Assembly (NCBI GenBank): GCA_963932145.1
Contig: CAWVQA010000092.1
Coordinates: 372,001-436,000, forward strand
Length of the DNA stretch: 64,000 nt
Direction: 5' to 3'
Origin: Acanthosepion lycidas
Taxonomy: Eukaryota; Mollusca; Cephalopoda; Sepiida; Sepiidae
In this document: positions 11,640-25,297 of the stretch, piece by piece
How the letters are laid out: each line of letters begins with the position of its first letter
Position numbering within the stretch: position 1 is the stretch's first letter
Position numbers and translations under genes: made by a program
Notes under the pieces: generated by a model
Seen by the model: the letters and a program-made list of their open reading frames with translations, nothing else
Databases searched by the model: none
What the model was told of the DNA's origin: nothing

Positions 11640-12242
11640 TTGCCTTCAAATTCATACCGTGATCGTAGCATGCATGGACTCGACTCATATGACTGGGATT
11701 TCCATGAAAAAGATTGTGGGCACAAAATCGGTGATCACTGTACATTTCTCTTCTGTTTCCCATTAGTATTTCTATTTTACTTCCTCAATTTAGCATTATG
11801 AACTGGGAAAGACCTAATCTAAGATCTGGAAAAAAATATTTTGCCTTCAAATTCATACCGTGATCGTAGCATGCATGGACTCGACTCAGATGACTGGGAT
11901 TTCCATGAAAAAGATTGTGGGCACAAAATGCGTTATCACTGTACATTTCACTTCTGTTTCCCATTACTATTTCTATTTTACTTCCTCAATTTAGCATTAT
12001 GGACAGGGAAAGACCTAATCTAAGATCTGCAAAAAAATATTTTGCCTTCAAATTCATACCGTGATCGTAGCATGCATGGACTCGTCTCATATGACTGGGA
12101 TTTCCATGAAAAAGATTGTGGGCACAAAATGGGTGATCACTGTACATTTCTCTTCTGTTTCACATTACTATTTCTATTTTACTTCCTCAATTTACCATTA
12201 TGGACAGGGAAAGACCTAATCTAAGATCTGCAAAAAAATATT
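11640..12242 (+). repeat. Three-monomer block shared with 23093-23695
   Basis: Three neighbouring copies carry AAAATCGGTGATC with ATTATGAACTGGG and a GATCTGGAAAA tail, then CTCAGATGACTGG with TGCGTTATCAC, then TTTCACATTAC with ACCATT. The same trio lies about 11.45 kb away at 23093-23695 with about two differences seen by eye. In both places it follows a monomer ending CAGCAAAAAAGTATT. Confidence 0.85.
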
Positions 12243-13247
12243 TTGCCTTCAAATTCATACCGTGATCGTAGCATGCCTGGACTCGACTCATATGACAGGG
12301 ATTTCCATGAAAAAGATTGTGGGCACAAAATGTGTGATCACTGTACATTTCTCTTTTGTTTCCCATTACTATTTCTATTTTACTTCCTCAATTTAGCATT
12401 ATGGACAGGGAAAGACCTAATCTAAGATCTGCAAAAAAATATTTTGCCTTCAAATTCATACCGTGATCGTAGCATGCATGGACTCGACTCATATGACTGG
12501 GATTTCCATGAAAAAGATTGTGGGCACAAAATGGGTGATCACTGTACATTTCTCTTCTATTTCCCATTAGTATTTCTATTTTACTTCCTCAATTTAGCAT
12601 TATGGACTGGGAAAGACCTAATCTAAGATCTGCAAAAAAATATTTTGCCTTCAAATTCATACCGTGATCGTAGCATGCCTGGTCTCGACTCATATGACTG
12701 GGATTTCCATGAAAAAGATTGTGGGCACAAAATGCGTGATCACTGTACATTTCTCTTCTGTTTCCCATTACTATTTCTATTTTACTTCCTGAATTTAGCA
12801 TTATGGACAGGGAAAGACCTAATCTAAGATCTGCAAAAAAATATTTTGCCTTCAAATTCATACCGTGATCGTAGCATGCCTGGACTCGACTCATATGACT
12901 GGGATTTCCATGAAAAAGATTGTGGGCACAAAATGCGTGATCACTGTACATTTCTCTTCTGTTTCCCATTACTATTTCTATTTTACTTCCTCAATTTAGC
13001 ATTATGGACAGGGAAAGACCTAATCTAAGATCTGCAAAAAAATATTTTGCCTTCAAATTCATACCGTGATCGTAGCATGCATGGACTCGACTCATATGAC
13101 TGGGATTTCCATGAAAAAGATTGTGGGCACAAAATGGGTGATCACTGTACATTTCACTTCTGTTTCCCATTACTATTTCTATTTTACTTCCTCAATTTAG
13201 CATTATGGACAGGGAAAGACCTAATCTAAGATCTGCAAAAAAATATT

Positions 13248-14854
13248 TTGCCTTCAAATTCATACCGTGATCGTAGCATGCATGGACTCGTCTCATATGA
13301 CTGGGATTTCCATGAAAAAGATTGTGGGCAGAAAATGTGTGATCACTGTACATTTCTCTTTTGTTTCCCATTACTATTTCTATTTTACTTCCTCAATTTA
13401 ACATTATGGACAGGGAAAGACCTAATCTAAGATCTGCAAAAAAATATTTTGCCTTGAAATTCATACCGTGATCGTAGCATGCCTGGACTCGACTCATATG
13501 ACTGGGATTTCCATGAAAAAGATTGTGGGCACAAAATGCGTGATCACTGTACATTTCTCTTCTGTTTCCCATTACTATTTCTATTTTACTTCCTCAATTT
13601 ACCATTATGGACAGGGAAAGACCTAATCTAAGATCTGCAAAAAAATATTTTGCCTTCAAATTCATACCGTGATCGTAGCATGCCTGGACTCGACTCATAT
13701 GACTGGGATTTCCATGAAAAAGATTGTGGGCACAAAATGGGTGATCACTGTACATTTCACTTCTGTTTCCCATTACTATTTCTATTTTACTTCCTCAATT
13801 TAGCATTATGGACAGGGAAAGACCTAATCTAAGATCTGCAAAAAAATATTTTGCCTTCAAATTCATACCGTGATCGTAGCATGCCTGGACTCGACTCATA
13901 TGACTGGGATTTCCATGAAAAAGATTGTGGGCACAAAATGCGTGATCACTGTACATTTCTGTACTGTTTCCCATTACTATTTCTATTTTACTACCTCAAT
14001 TTAGCATTATGGACAGGGAAAGACCTAATCTAAGATCTGCAAAAAAATATTTTGCCTTCAAATTCATACCGTGATCGTAGCATGACTGGACTCGACTCAT
14101 ATGACTGGGATTTCCAAGAAAAAGATTGTGGGCACAAAATGCGTGATCACTGTACATTTCTCTTCTGTTTCCCATTACTATTTCTATTTTACTTCCTCAA
14201 TTTAGCATTATGGACAGGAAAAGACCTAATCTAAGATCTGCAAAAAAATATTTTGCCTTCAAATTCATACCGTGATCGTAGCATGCCTGGACTCGACTCA
14301 TATGACTGGGATTTCCATGAAAAAGATTGTGGCACAAAATGCGTGATCACAGTACATTTCTCTTCTGTTTCCCATTACTATTTCTATTTTACTTACCCAA
14401 TTTAACATTATGGACAGGGAAAGACCTAATCTAAGATCTGCAAAAAAATATTTTGCCTTCAAATTCATACCGTGATCGTAGCATGCATGGACTCATCTCA
14501 TATGACTGGGATTTCCATGAAAAAGATTGTGGGCACAAAATGGGTGATCACTGTACATTTCTCTTCTGTTTCCCATTAGTATTTCTATTTTACTTCCTCA
14601 ATTTAGCATTATGGACTGGGAAAGACCTAATCTAAGATCTGCAAAAAAATATTTTGCCTTCAAATTCATACCGTGATCGTAGCATGCCTGGACTCGACTC
14701 ATATGACTGGGATTTCCATGAAAAAGATTGTGGGCACAAAATGCGTGATCACTGTACATTTCTCTTCTGTTTCCCATTACTATTTCTATTTTACTTCCTC
14801 AATTTAGCATTATGGACAGGGAAAGACCTAATCTAAGATCTGCAAAAAAATATT
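13248..14854 (+). repeat. 8-monomer block repeated at 17267-18873
   Basis: The order is: CTTTTGTTTCCC/TTTAACATT; TTGCCTTGAAATTC/ACCATT; TTTCACTTC; TTTCTGTACTG; GCATGACTGG with TTCCAAGAAAAAG and GGACAGGAAAAGACC; 200-bp copy; ACTCATCTC/CCCATTAGTATT; consensus-like copy. The set recurs 20 monomers (4019 bp) downstream. A related run is at 7422-9028. Confidence 0.83.
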
Positions 14855-16462
14855 TTCCCTTCAAATTCATACCGTGATCGTAGCATGCCTGGACTCGACT
14901 CATATGACTGGGATTTCCATGAAAAAGATTGTGGGCACAAAATGGGTGATCACTGTACATTTCACTTCTGTTTCCCATTACTATTTCTATTTTACTTCCT
15001 CAATTTAGCATTATGGACAGGGAAAGACCTAATCTAAGATCTGCAAAAAAATATTTTGCCTTCAAATTCATACTGTGATCGTAGCATGCATGGACTCGAC
15101 TCATATGACTGGGATTTCCATGAAAAAGATTGTGGGCACAAAATGGGTGATCACTGTACATTTCTCTTCTATTTCCCATTAGTATTTCTATTTTACTTCC
15201 TCAATTTAGCATTATGGACTGGGAAAGACCTAATCTAAGATCTGCAAAAAAATATTTTGGCTTCAAATTCATACCGTGATCGTAGCATGCCTGGACTCGA
15301 CTCATATGACTGGGATTTCCATGAAAAAGATTGTGGGCACAAAATGCGTGATCACTGTACATTTGTGTACTGTTTCCCATTACTATTTCTATTTTACTTC
15401 CTCAATTTAGCATTATGGACAGGGAAAGACCTAATCTAAGATCTGCAAAAAAATATTTTGCCTTCAAATTCATACCGTGATCGTAGCATGCCTGGACTCG
15501 ACTCATATGACTGGGATTTCCATGAAAAAGATTGTGGGCACAAAATGCGTGATCACTGTACATTTCTCTTCTGTTTCCCATTACTATTTCTATTTTACTT
15601 CCTCAATTTACCATTATGGACAGGGAAAGACCTAATCTAAGATCTGCAAAAAAATATTTTGCCTTCAAATTCATACCGTGATCGTAGCATGCATGGACTC
15701 GACTCATATGACTGGGATTTCCATGAAAAAGATTGTGGGCACAAAATGGGTGATCACTGTACATTTCACTTCTGTTTCCCATTACTATTTCTATTTTACT
15801 TCCTCAATTTAGCATTATGGACAGGGAAAGACCTAATCTAAGATCTGCAAAAAAATATTTTGCCTTCAAATTCATACTGTGATCGTAGCATGCATGGACT
15901 CGACTCATATGACTGGGATTTCCATGAAAAAGATTGTGGGCACAAAATGGGTGATCACTGTACATTTCTCTTCTATTTCCCATTAGTATTTCTATTTTAC
16001 TTCCTCAATTTAGCATTATGGACTGGGAAAGACCTAATCTAAGATCTGCAAAAAAATATTTTGGCTTCAAATTCATACCGTGATCGTAGCATGCCTGGAC
16101 TCGACTCATATGACTGGGATTTCCATGAAAAAGATTGTGGGCACAAAATGCGTGATCACTGTACATTTGTGTACTGTTTCCCATTACTATTTCTATTTTA
16201 CTTCCTCAATTTAGCATTATGGACAGGGAAAGACCTAATCTAAGATCTGCAAAAAAATATTTTGCCTTCAAATTCATACCGTGATCGTAGCATGACTGGA
16301 CTCGACTCATATGACTGGGATTTCCATGAAAAAGATTGTGGGCACAAAATGCGTGATCACTGTACATTTCTCTTCTGTTTCCCATTACTATTTCTATTTT
16401 ACTTCCTGAATTTAGCATTATGGACAGGGAAAGACCTAATCTAAGATCTGCAAAAAAATATT
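14855..16462 (+). repeat. 4-monomer HOR, two copies of 804 bp
   Basis: The trio TTTCACTTC, TACTGTGATCG/TATTTCCCATTAG, and TTGGCTTCAAATTC/TTTGTGTACTG occurs at 14855-15457 and again at 15659-16261. The TTGGCTTC start is found only in these two places. The fourth copies differ (ACCATT type against GCATGACTGG/CCTGAATTT type). Confidence 0.84.
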
Positions 16463-17266
16463 TTGCCTTCAAATTCATACCGTGATCGTAGCATGCCTGG
16501 ACTCGACTCATATGACTGGGATTTCCATGAAAAAGATTGTGGGCACAAAATGCGTGATCACTGTACATTTCTCTTCTGTTTCCCATTACTATTTCTATTT
16601 TACTTCCTCAATTTACCATTATGGACAGGGAAAGACCTAATCTAAGATCTGCAAAAAAATATTTTGCCTTCAAATTCATACCGTGATCGTAGCATGCATG
16701 GACTCGACTCATATGACTGGGATTTCCATGAAAAAGATTGTGGGCACAAAATGGGTGATCACTGTACATTTCACTTCTGTTTCCCATTACTATTTCTATT
16801 TTACTTCCTCAATTTAGCATTATGGACAGGGAAAGACCTAATCTAAGATCTGCAAAAAAATATTTTGCCTTCAAATTCATACCGTGATCGTAGCATGCAT
16901 GGACTCGTCTCATATGACTGGGATTTCCATGAAAAAGATTGTGGGCAGAAAATGTGTGATCACTGTACATTTCTCTTTTGTTTCCCATTACTATTTCTAT
17001 TTTACTTCCTCAATTTAGCATTATGGACAGGGAAAGACCTAATCTAAGATTAGCAAAAAAATATTTTGCCTTCAAATTCATACCGCGAACGTAGCATGCA
17101 TGGACTCGACTCATATGACTGGGATTTCCATGAAAAAGATTGTGGGCACAAAATGGGTGATCACTGTACATTTCTCTTCTATTTCCCATTAGTATTTCTA
17201 TTTTACTTCCTCAATTTAGCATTATGGACTGGGAAAGACCTAATCTAAGATCTGCAAAAAAATATT

Positions 17267-18873
17267 TTGCCTTCAAATTCATACCGTGATCGTAGCATGC
17301 CTGGTCTCGACTCATATGACTGGGATTTCCATGAAAAAGATTGTGGGCAGAAAATGTGTGATCACTGTACATTTCTCTTTTGTTTCCCATTACTATTTCT
17401 ATTTTACTTCCTCAATTTAACATTATGGACAGGGAAAGACCTAATCTAAGATCTGCAAAAAAATATTTTGCCTTGAAATTCATACCGTGATCGTAGCATG
17501 CCTGGACTCGACTCATATGACTGGGATTTCCATGAAAAAGATTGTGGGCACAAAATGCGTGATCACTGTACATTTCTCTTCTGTTTCCCATTACTATTTC
17601 TATTTTACTTCCTCAATTTACCATTATGGACAGGGAAAGACCTAATCTAAGATCTGCAAAAAAATATTTTCCCTTCAAATTCATACCGTGATCGTAGCAT
17701 GCCTGGACTCGACTCATATGACTGGGATTTCCATGAAAAAGATTGTGGGCACAAAATGGGTGATCACTGTACATTTCACTTCTGTTTCCCATTACTATTT
17801 CTATTTTACTTCCTCAATTTAGCATTATGGACAGGGAAAGACCTAATCTAAGATCTGCAAAAAAATATTTTGCCTTCAAATTCATACCGTGATCGTAGCA
17901 TGCCTGGACTCGACTCATATGACTGGGATTTCCATGAAAAAGATTGTGGGCACAAAATGCGTGATCACTGTACATTTCTGTACTGTTTCCCATTACTATT
18001 TCTATTTTACTTCCTCAATTTAGCATTATGGACAGGGAAAGACCTAATCTAAGATCTGCAAAAAAATATTTTGCCTTCAAATTCATACCGTGATCGTAGC
18101 ATGACTGGACTCGACTCATATGACTGGGATTTCCAAGAAAAAGATTGTGGGCACAAAATGCGTGATCACTGTACATTTCTCTTCTGTTTCCCATTACTAT
18201 TTCTATTTTACTTCCTCAATTTAGCATTATGGACAGGAAAAGACCTAATCTAAGATCTGCAAAAAAATATTTTGCCTTCAAATTCATACCGTGATCGTAG
18301 CATGCCTGGACTCGACTCATATGACTGGGATTTCCATGAAAAAGATTGTGGCACAAAATGCGTGATCACAGTACATTTCTCTTCTGTTTCCCATTACTAT
18401 TTCTATTTTACTTACCCAATTTAACATTATGGACAGGGAAAGACCTAATCTAAGATCTGCAAAAAAATATTTTGCCTTCAAATTCATACCGTGATCGTAG
18501 CATGCATGGACTCATCTCATATGACTGGGATTTCCATGAAAAAGATTGTGGGCACAAAATGGGTGATCACTGTACATTTCTCTTCTGTTTCCCATTAGTA
18601 TTTCTATTTTACTTCCTCAATTTAGCATTATGGACTGGGAAAGACCTAATCTAAGATCTGCAAAAAAATATTTTGCCTTCAAATTCATACCGTGATCGTA
18701 GCATGCCTGGACTCGACTCATATGACTGGGATTTCCATGAAAAAGATTGTGGGCACAAAATGCGTGATCACTGTACATTTCTCTTCTGTTTCCCATTACT
18801 ATTTCTATTTTACTTCCTCAATTTAGCATTATGGACAGGGAAAGACCTAATCTAAGATCTGCAAAAAAATATT
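17267..18873 (+). repeat. Second copy of the 13248-14854 block
   Basis: Marker order matches, including the rare GGACAGGAAAAGACC. Differences include GGTCTCGAC in the first monomer, TTTTCCC at the start of the third, and TACTTCCTC rather than TACTACCTC in the fourth. Confidence 0.82.
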
Positions 18874-20883
18874 TTGCCTTCAAATTCATACCGTGATCGT
18901 AGCATGACTGGACTCGACTCATATGACTGGGATTTCCATGAAAAAGATTGTGGGCACAAAATGCGTGATCACTGTACATTTCTCTTCTGTTTCCCATTAC
19001 TATTTCTATTTTACTTCCTGAATTTAGCATTATGGACAGGGAAAGACCTAATCTAAGATCTGCAAAAAAATATTTTGCCTTCAAATTCATACCGTGATCG
19101 TAGCATGCCTGGACTCGACTCATATGACTGGGATTTCCATGAAAAAGATTGTGGGCACAAAATGCGTGATCACTGTACATTTCTCTTCTGTTTCCCATTA
19201 CTATTTCTATTTTACTTCCTCAATTTAGCATTATGGACAGGGAAAGACCTAATCTAAGATCTGCAAAAAAATATTTTGCCTTCAAATTCATACCGTGATC
19301 GTAGCATGCATGGACTCGACTCATATGACTGGGATTTCCATGAAAAAGATTGTGGGCACAAAATGCGTGATCACTGTACATTTCTCTTCTGTTTCCCATT
19401 ACTATTTCTATTTTACTTCCTCAATTTAGCATTATGGACAGGGAAAGACCTAATCTAAGATCTGCAAAAAAATATTTTGCCTTCAAATTCATACCGTGAT
19501 CGTAGCATGCCTGGACTCGACTCATATGACTGGGATTTCCATGAAAAAGATTGTGGGCACAAAATGGGTGATCACTGTACATTTCACTTCTGTTTCCCAT
19601 TACTATTTCTATTTTACTTCCTCAATTTAGCATTATGGACTGGGAAAGACCTAATCTAAGATCTGCAAAAAAATATTTTGCCTTCACATTCATACCGTGA
19701 TCGTAGCATGCATGGACTCGTCTCATATGACTGGGATTTCCATGAAAAAGATTGTGGGCAGAAAATGTGTGATCACTGTACATTTCTCTTTTGTTTCCCA
19801 TTACTATTTCTATTTTACTTCCTCAATTTAACATTATGGACAGGGAAAGACCTAATCTAAGATCTGCAAAAAAATATTTTGCCTTGAAATTCATACCGTG
19901 ATCGTAGCATGCCTGGACTCGACTCATATGACTGGGATTTCCATGAAAAAGATTGTGGGCACAAAATGCGTGATCACTGTACATTTCTCTTCTGTTTCCC
20001 ATTACTATTTCTATTTTACTTCCTCAATTTAGCATTATGGACTGGGAAAGACCTAATCTAAGATCTGCAAAAAAATATTTTGCCTTCAAATTCATACCGT
20101 GATCGTAGCATGCCTGGACTCGACTCATATGACTGGGATTTCCATGAAAAAGATTGTGGGCACAAAATGCGTGATCACTGTACATTTCTCTTCTGTTTCC
20201 CATTACTATTTCTATTTTACTTCCTCAATTTAGCATTATGGACAGGGAAAGACCTAATCTAAGATCTGCAAAAAAATATTTTGCCTTCAAATTCATACCG
20301 TGATCGTAGCATGCCTGGACTCGACTCATATGACTGGGATTTCCATGAAAAAGATTGTGGGCACAAAATGGGTGATCACTGTACATTTCACTTCTGTTTC
20401 CCATTACTATTTCTATTTTACTTCCTCAATTTAGCATTATGGACAGGGAAAGACCTAATCTAAGATCTGCAAAAAAATATTTTGCCTTCAAATTCATACC
20501 GTGATCGTAGCATGCATGGACTCGTCTCATATGACTGGGATTTCCATGAAAAAGATTGTGGGCACAAAATGCGTGATCACTGTACATTTCTCTTCTGTTT
20601 CCCATTACTATTTCTATTTTCCTTCTTCAATTTACCATTATGGACAGGGAAAGACCTAATCTAAGATCTGCAAAAAAATATTTTGCCTTCAAATTCATAC
20701 CGTGATCGTAGCATGCCTAGACTCGACTCATATGACTGGGATTTCCATGAAAAAGATTGTGGGCACAAAATGCGTGATCACTGTACATTTCTCTTCTGTT
20801 TCCCATTACTATTTCTATTTTACTTCCTCAATTTACCATTATGGACAGGGAAAGACCTAATCTAAGATCTGCAAAAAAATATT

Positions 20884-22891
20884 TTGCCTTCAAATTCATA
20901 CCGTGATCGTAGCATGCCTGGACTCGACTCATATGACTGGGATTTCCATGAAAAAGATTGTGGGCACAAAATGGGTGATCACTGTACATTTCACTTCTGT
21001 TTCCCATTACTATTTCTATTTTACTTCCTCAATTTAGCATTATGGACAGGGAAAGACCTAATCTAAGATCTGCAAAAAAATATTTTGCCTTCAAATTCAT
21101 ACTGTGATCGTAGCATGCATGGACTCGACTCATATGACTGGGATTTCCATGAAAAAGATTGTGGGCACAAAATGGGTGATCACTGTACATTTCTCTTCTA
21201 TTTCCCATTAGTATTTCTATTTTACTTCCTCAATTTAGCATTATGGACTGGGAAAGACCTAATCTAAGATCTGCAAAAAAATATTTTGCCTTCAAATTCA
21301 TACCGTGATCGTAGCATGCCTGGACTCGACTCATATGACTGGGATTTCCATGAAAAAGATTTTGGGCACAAAATGCGTGATCACTGTACATTTCTGTACT
21401 GTTTCCCATTACTATTTCTATTTTACTTCCTCAATTTAGCATTATGGACAGGGAAAGACCTAATCTAAGATCTGCAAAAAAATATTTTGCCTTCAAATTC
21501 ATACCGTGATCGTAGCATGACTGGACTCGACTCATATGACTGGGATTTCCATGAAAAAGATTGTGGGCACAAAATGCGTGATCACTGTACATTTCTCTTC
21601 TGTTTCCCATTACTATTTCTATTTTACTTCCTCAATTTAGCATTATGGACAGGGAAAGACCTAATCTAAGATCTGCAAAAAAATATTTTGCCATCAAATT
21701 CATACCGTGATCGTAGCATGCCTGGACTCGACTCATATGACTGGGATTTCCATGAAAAAGATTGTGGCACAAAATGCGTGATCACAGTACATTTCTCTTC
21801 TGTTTCCCATTACTATTTCTATTTTACTTACTCAATTTAACATTATGGACAGGGAAAGACCTAATCTAAGATCTGCAAAAAAATATTTTGCCTTCAAATT
21901 CATACCGTGATCGTAGCATGCCTGGACTCGACTCATATGACTGGGATTTCCATGAAAAAGATTGTGGGCACAAAATGGGTGATCACTGTACATTTCACTT
22001 CTGTTTCCCATTACTATTTCTATTTTACTTCCTCAATTTAGCATTATGGACAGGGAAAGACCTAATCTAAGATCTGCAAAAAAATATTTTGCCTTCAAAT
22101 TCATACTGTGATCGTAGCATGCATGGACTCGACTCATATGACTGGGATTTCCATGAAAAAGATTGTGGGCACAAAATGGGTGATCACTGTACATTTCTCT
22201 TCTATTTCCCATTAGTATTTCTATTTTACTTCCTCAATTTAGCATTATGGACTGGGAAAGACCTAATCTAAGATCTGCAAAAAAATATTTTGCCTTCAAA
22301 TTCATACCGTGATCGTAGCATGCCTGGACTCGACTCATATGACTGGGATTTCCATGAAAAAGATTGTGGGCACAAAATGCGTGATCACTGTACATTTCTG
22401 TACTGTTTCCCATTACTATTTCTATTTTACTTCCTCAATTTAGCATTATGGACAGGGAAAGACCTAATCTAAGATCTGCAAAAAAATATTTTGCCTTCAA
22501 ATTCATACCGTGATCGTAGCATGACTGGACTCGACTCATATGACTGGGATTTCCATGAAAAAGATTGTGGGCACAAAATGCGTGATCACTGTACATTTCT
22601 CTTCTGTTTCCCATTACTATTTCTATTTTACTTCCTCAATTTAGCATTATGGACAGGGAAAGACCTAATCTAAGATCTGCAAAAAAATATTTTGCCATCA
22701 AATTCATACCGTGATCGTAGCATGCCTGGACTCGACTCATATGACTGGGATTTCCATGAAAAAGATTGTGGCACAAAATGCGTGATCACAGTACATTTCT
22801 CTTCTGTTTCCCATGAGTATTTCTATTTTACTTCCTCAATTTAGCATTATGGACTGGGAAAGACCTAATCTAAGATCTGCAAAAAAATATT
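20884..22891 (+). repeat. 5-monomer HOR, two copies of 1004 bp
   Basis: Copies at 20884-21887 and 21888-22891 share the order TTTCACTTC; TACTGTGATCG; TTTCTGTACTG; GCATGACTGG; 200-bp copy beginning TTGCCATCAAATTC. That CCATCAAATTC start is private to these two copies. The second copy ends in a chimeric monomer. Confidence 0.87.
22692..22891 (+). repeat. Chimeric 200-bp monomer
   Basis: The first part is the 200-bp marker type (TTGCCATC start, GTGGCACAAAATG, GATCACAGTAC). The second part carries CCCATGAGTATTTC and GGACTGGG, as in the CCCATTAGTATT family. The switch lies between about 22794 and 22815 and marks an exchange between two monomer types at equivalent positions. Confidence 0.78.
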
Positions 22892-23092
22892 TTGCCTTCA
22901 AATTCATACCGTGATCGTAGCATGCATGGACTCGACTCATATGACTGGGATTTCCATGAAAAAGATTGTGGGCACAAAATGCGTGATCACTGTACATTTC
23001 TCTTCTGTTTCCCATTACTATTTCTATTTTACTTCCTCAATTTAGCATTATGATCAGGGAAAGACGTAATCTAAGATCAGCAAAAAAGTATT

Positions 23093-23695
23093 TTGCCTTC
23101 AAATTCATACCGTGATCGTAGCATGCATGGACTCGACTCATATGACTGGGATTTCCATGAAAAAGACTGTGGGCACAAAATCGGTGATCACTGTACATTT
23201 CTCTTCTGTTTCCCATTAGTATTTCTATTTTACTTCCTCAATTTAGCATTATGAACTGGGAAAGACCTAATCTAAGATCTGGAAAAAAATATTTTGCCTT
23301 CAAATTCATACCGTGATCGTAGCATGCCTGGACTCGACTCAGATGACTGGGATTTCCATGAAAAAGATTGTGGGCACAAAATGCGTTATCACTGTACATT
23401 TCACTTCTGTTTCCCATTACTATTTCTATTTTACTTCCTCAATTTAGCATTATGGACAGGGAAAGACCTAATCTAAGATCTGCAAAAAAATATTTTGCCT
23501 TCAAATTCATACCGTGATCGTAGCATGCATGGACTCGTCTCATATGACTGGGATTTCCATGAAAAAGATTGTGGGCACAAAATGGGTGATCACTGTACAT
23601 TTCTCTTCTGTTTCACATTACTATTTCTATTTTACTTCCTCAATTTACCATTATGGACAGGGAAAGACCTAATCTAAGATCTGCAAAAAAATATT
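23093..23695 (+). repeat. Distant copy of the 11640-12242 block
   Basis: It has the same three marker monomers in the same order. The differences I see are AAAAAGACTGTGGG for AAAAAGATTGTGGG in the first copy and GCATGCCTGG for GCATGCATGG in the second. Confidence 0.85.
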
Positions 23696-25102
23696 TTGCC
23701 TTCAAATTCATACCGTGATCGTAGCATCCCTGGACTCGACTCATATGACAGGGATTTCCATGAAAAAGATTGTGGGCAGAAAATGTGTGATCACTGTACA
23801 TTTCTCTTCTGTTTCCCATTACTATTTCTATTTTACTTCCTCAATTTACCATTATGGACAGGGAAAGACCTAATCTAAGATCTGCAAAAAAATATTTTGC
23901 CTTCAAATTCATACCGTGATCGTAGCATGCATGGACTCGACTCATATGACTGGGATTTCCATGAAAAAGATTGTGGGCACAAAATGGGTGATCACTGTAC
24001 ATTTCTCTTCTGTTTCCCATTACTATTTCTATTTTACTTCCTCAATTTACCATTATGGACAGGGAAAGACCTAATCTAAGATCTGCAAAAAAATATTTTG
24101 CCTTCAAATTCATACCGTGATCGTAGCATGCATGGACTCGACTCATATGAGTGGGATTTCCATGAAAAAGATTGTGGGCACAAAATGGGTGATCACTGTA
24201 CATTTCTCTTCTGTTTCCCATTACTATTTCTATTTTACTTCCTCAATTTACCATTATGGACAGGGAAAGACCTAATCTAAGATCTGCAAAAAAATATTTT
24301 GCCTTCAAATTCATGCCGTGATCGTAGCATGCATGGACTCGACTCATATGACTGGGATTTCCATGAAAAAGATTGTGGGTACAAAATGGGTGATCGCTGT
24401 ACATTTCACTTCTGTTTCCCATTACTATTTCTATTTTACTTCCTCAATTTAGCATTATGGACAGGGAAAGACCTAATGTAAGATCTGCAAAAAAATATTT
24501 TGCCTTCAAATTCATACCGTGATCGTAGCATGCATGGACTCATCTCATATGACTGGGATTTCCATGAAAAAGATTGTGGGCAGAAAATGTGTGATCACTG
24601 TACATTTCTCTTCTGTTTCCCATTACTATTTCTATTTTACTTCCTCAATTTACCATTATGGACAGGGAAAGACCTAATCTAAGATCTGCAAAAAAATATT
24701 TTGCCTTCAAATTCATACCATGATCGTAGCATGCCTGGACTCGACTCATATGAATGGGATTTCCATGAAAAAGATTGTGGGCACAAAATGGGTCATCACT
24801 GTACATTTCTCTTCTGTTTCCCATTACTATTTCTATTTTACTTCCTCAATTTACCATTATGGACAGGGAAAGACCTAATCTAAGATCTGCAAAAAAATAT
24901 TTTGCCTTCAAATTCATACCGTGATCGTAGCATGCATGGACTCGACTCATATGACTGGGATTTCCATGAAAAAGATTGTGGGTACAAAATGGGTGATCAC
25001 TGTACATTTCACTTCTGTTTCCCATTACTATTTCTATTTTAGTTCCTCAATTTAGCATTATGGACAGGGAAAGACCTAATCTACGATCTGAAAAAAAATA
25101 TT

Positions 25103-25297
25103 TTGCCTTCAAATTCATACCGTGATCGTAACATGCATGGACTCGTCTCATATGACTGGGATTTCCATGAAAAAGATTGTGGGCAGAAAATGTGTGATCA
25201 CTGTACATTTCTGTTCTGTTTCCCATTACTATTTCACTTCCTCAATTTACCATTATGGACAGGGAAAGACCTAATCTAAGATCTGCAAAAAAATATT
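25103..25297 (+). repeat. 195-bp monomer with a 6-bp loss
   Basis: The motif ATTACTATTTCTATTTTACTTC is shortened by six bases to ATTACTATTTCACTTC. The loss lies between short TATTT-like repeats, so replication slippage is a likely cause. This is the shortest complete copy and occurs once, at the B/C domain boundary. Confidence 0.93.

Larger units (their letters stand above)
7020..25297 (+). repeat. Domain B: 7-, 5- and 4-monomer HOR region, no genes
   Basis: New markers appear at about 7.2 kb and are then frequent: TTTCACTTCTG, TTTCTGTACTG, GCATGACTGG, TACTGTGATCG, ATTTACCATT, TTGCCTTGAAATTC starts, TTTTCCCTTC starts, and a 200-bp monomer with TTGTGGCACAAAATGCG and GATCACAGTAC. The 200-bp type follows a GCATGACTGG monomer each time, at 8427, 9833, 11239, 14253, 18272, 21688 and 22692. 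Marker order is conserved in pieces but shuffled overall. Some domain-A types persist, for example TATTTCCCATTAGTATT and the CAGCAAAAAAGTATT tail. Confidence 0.85.
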
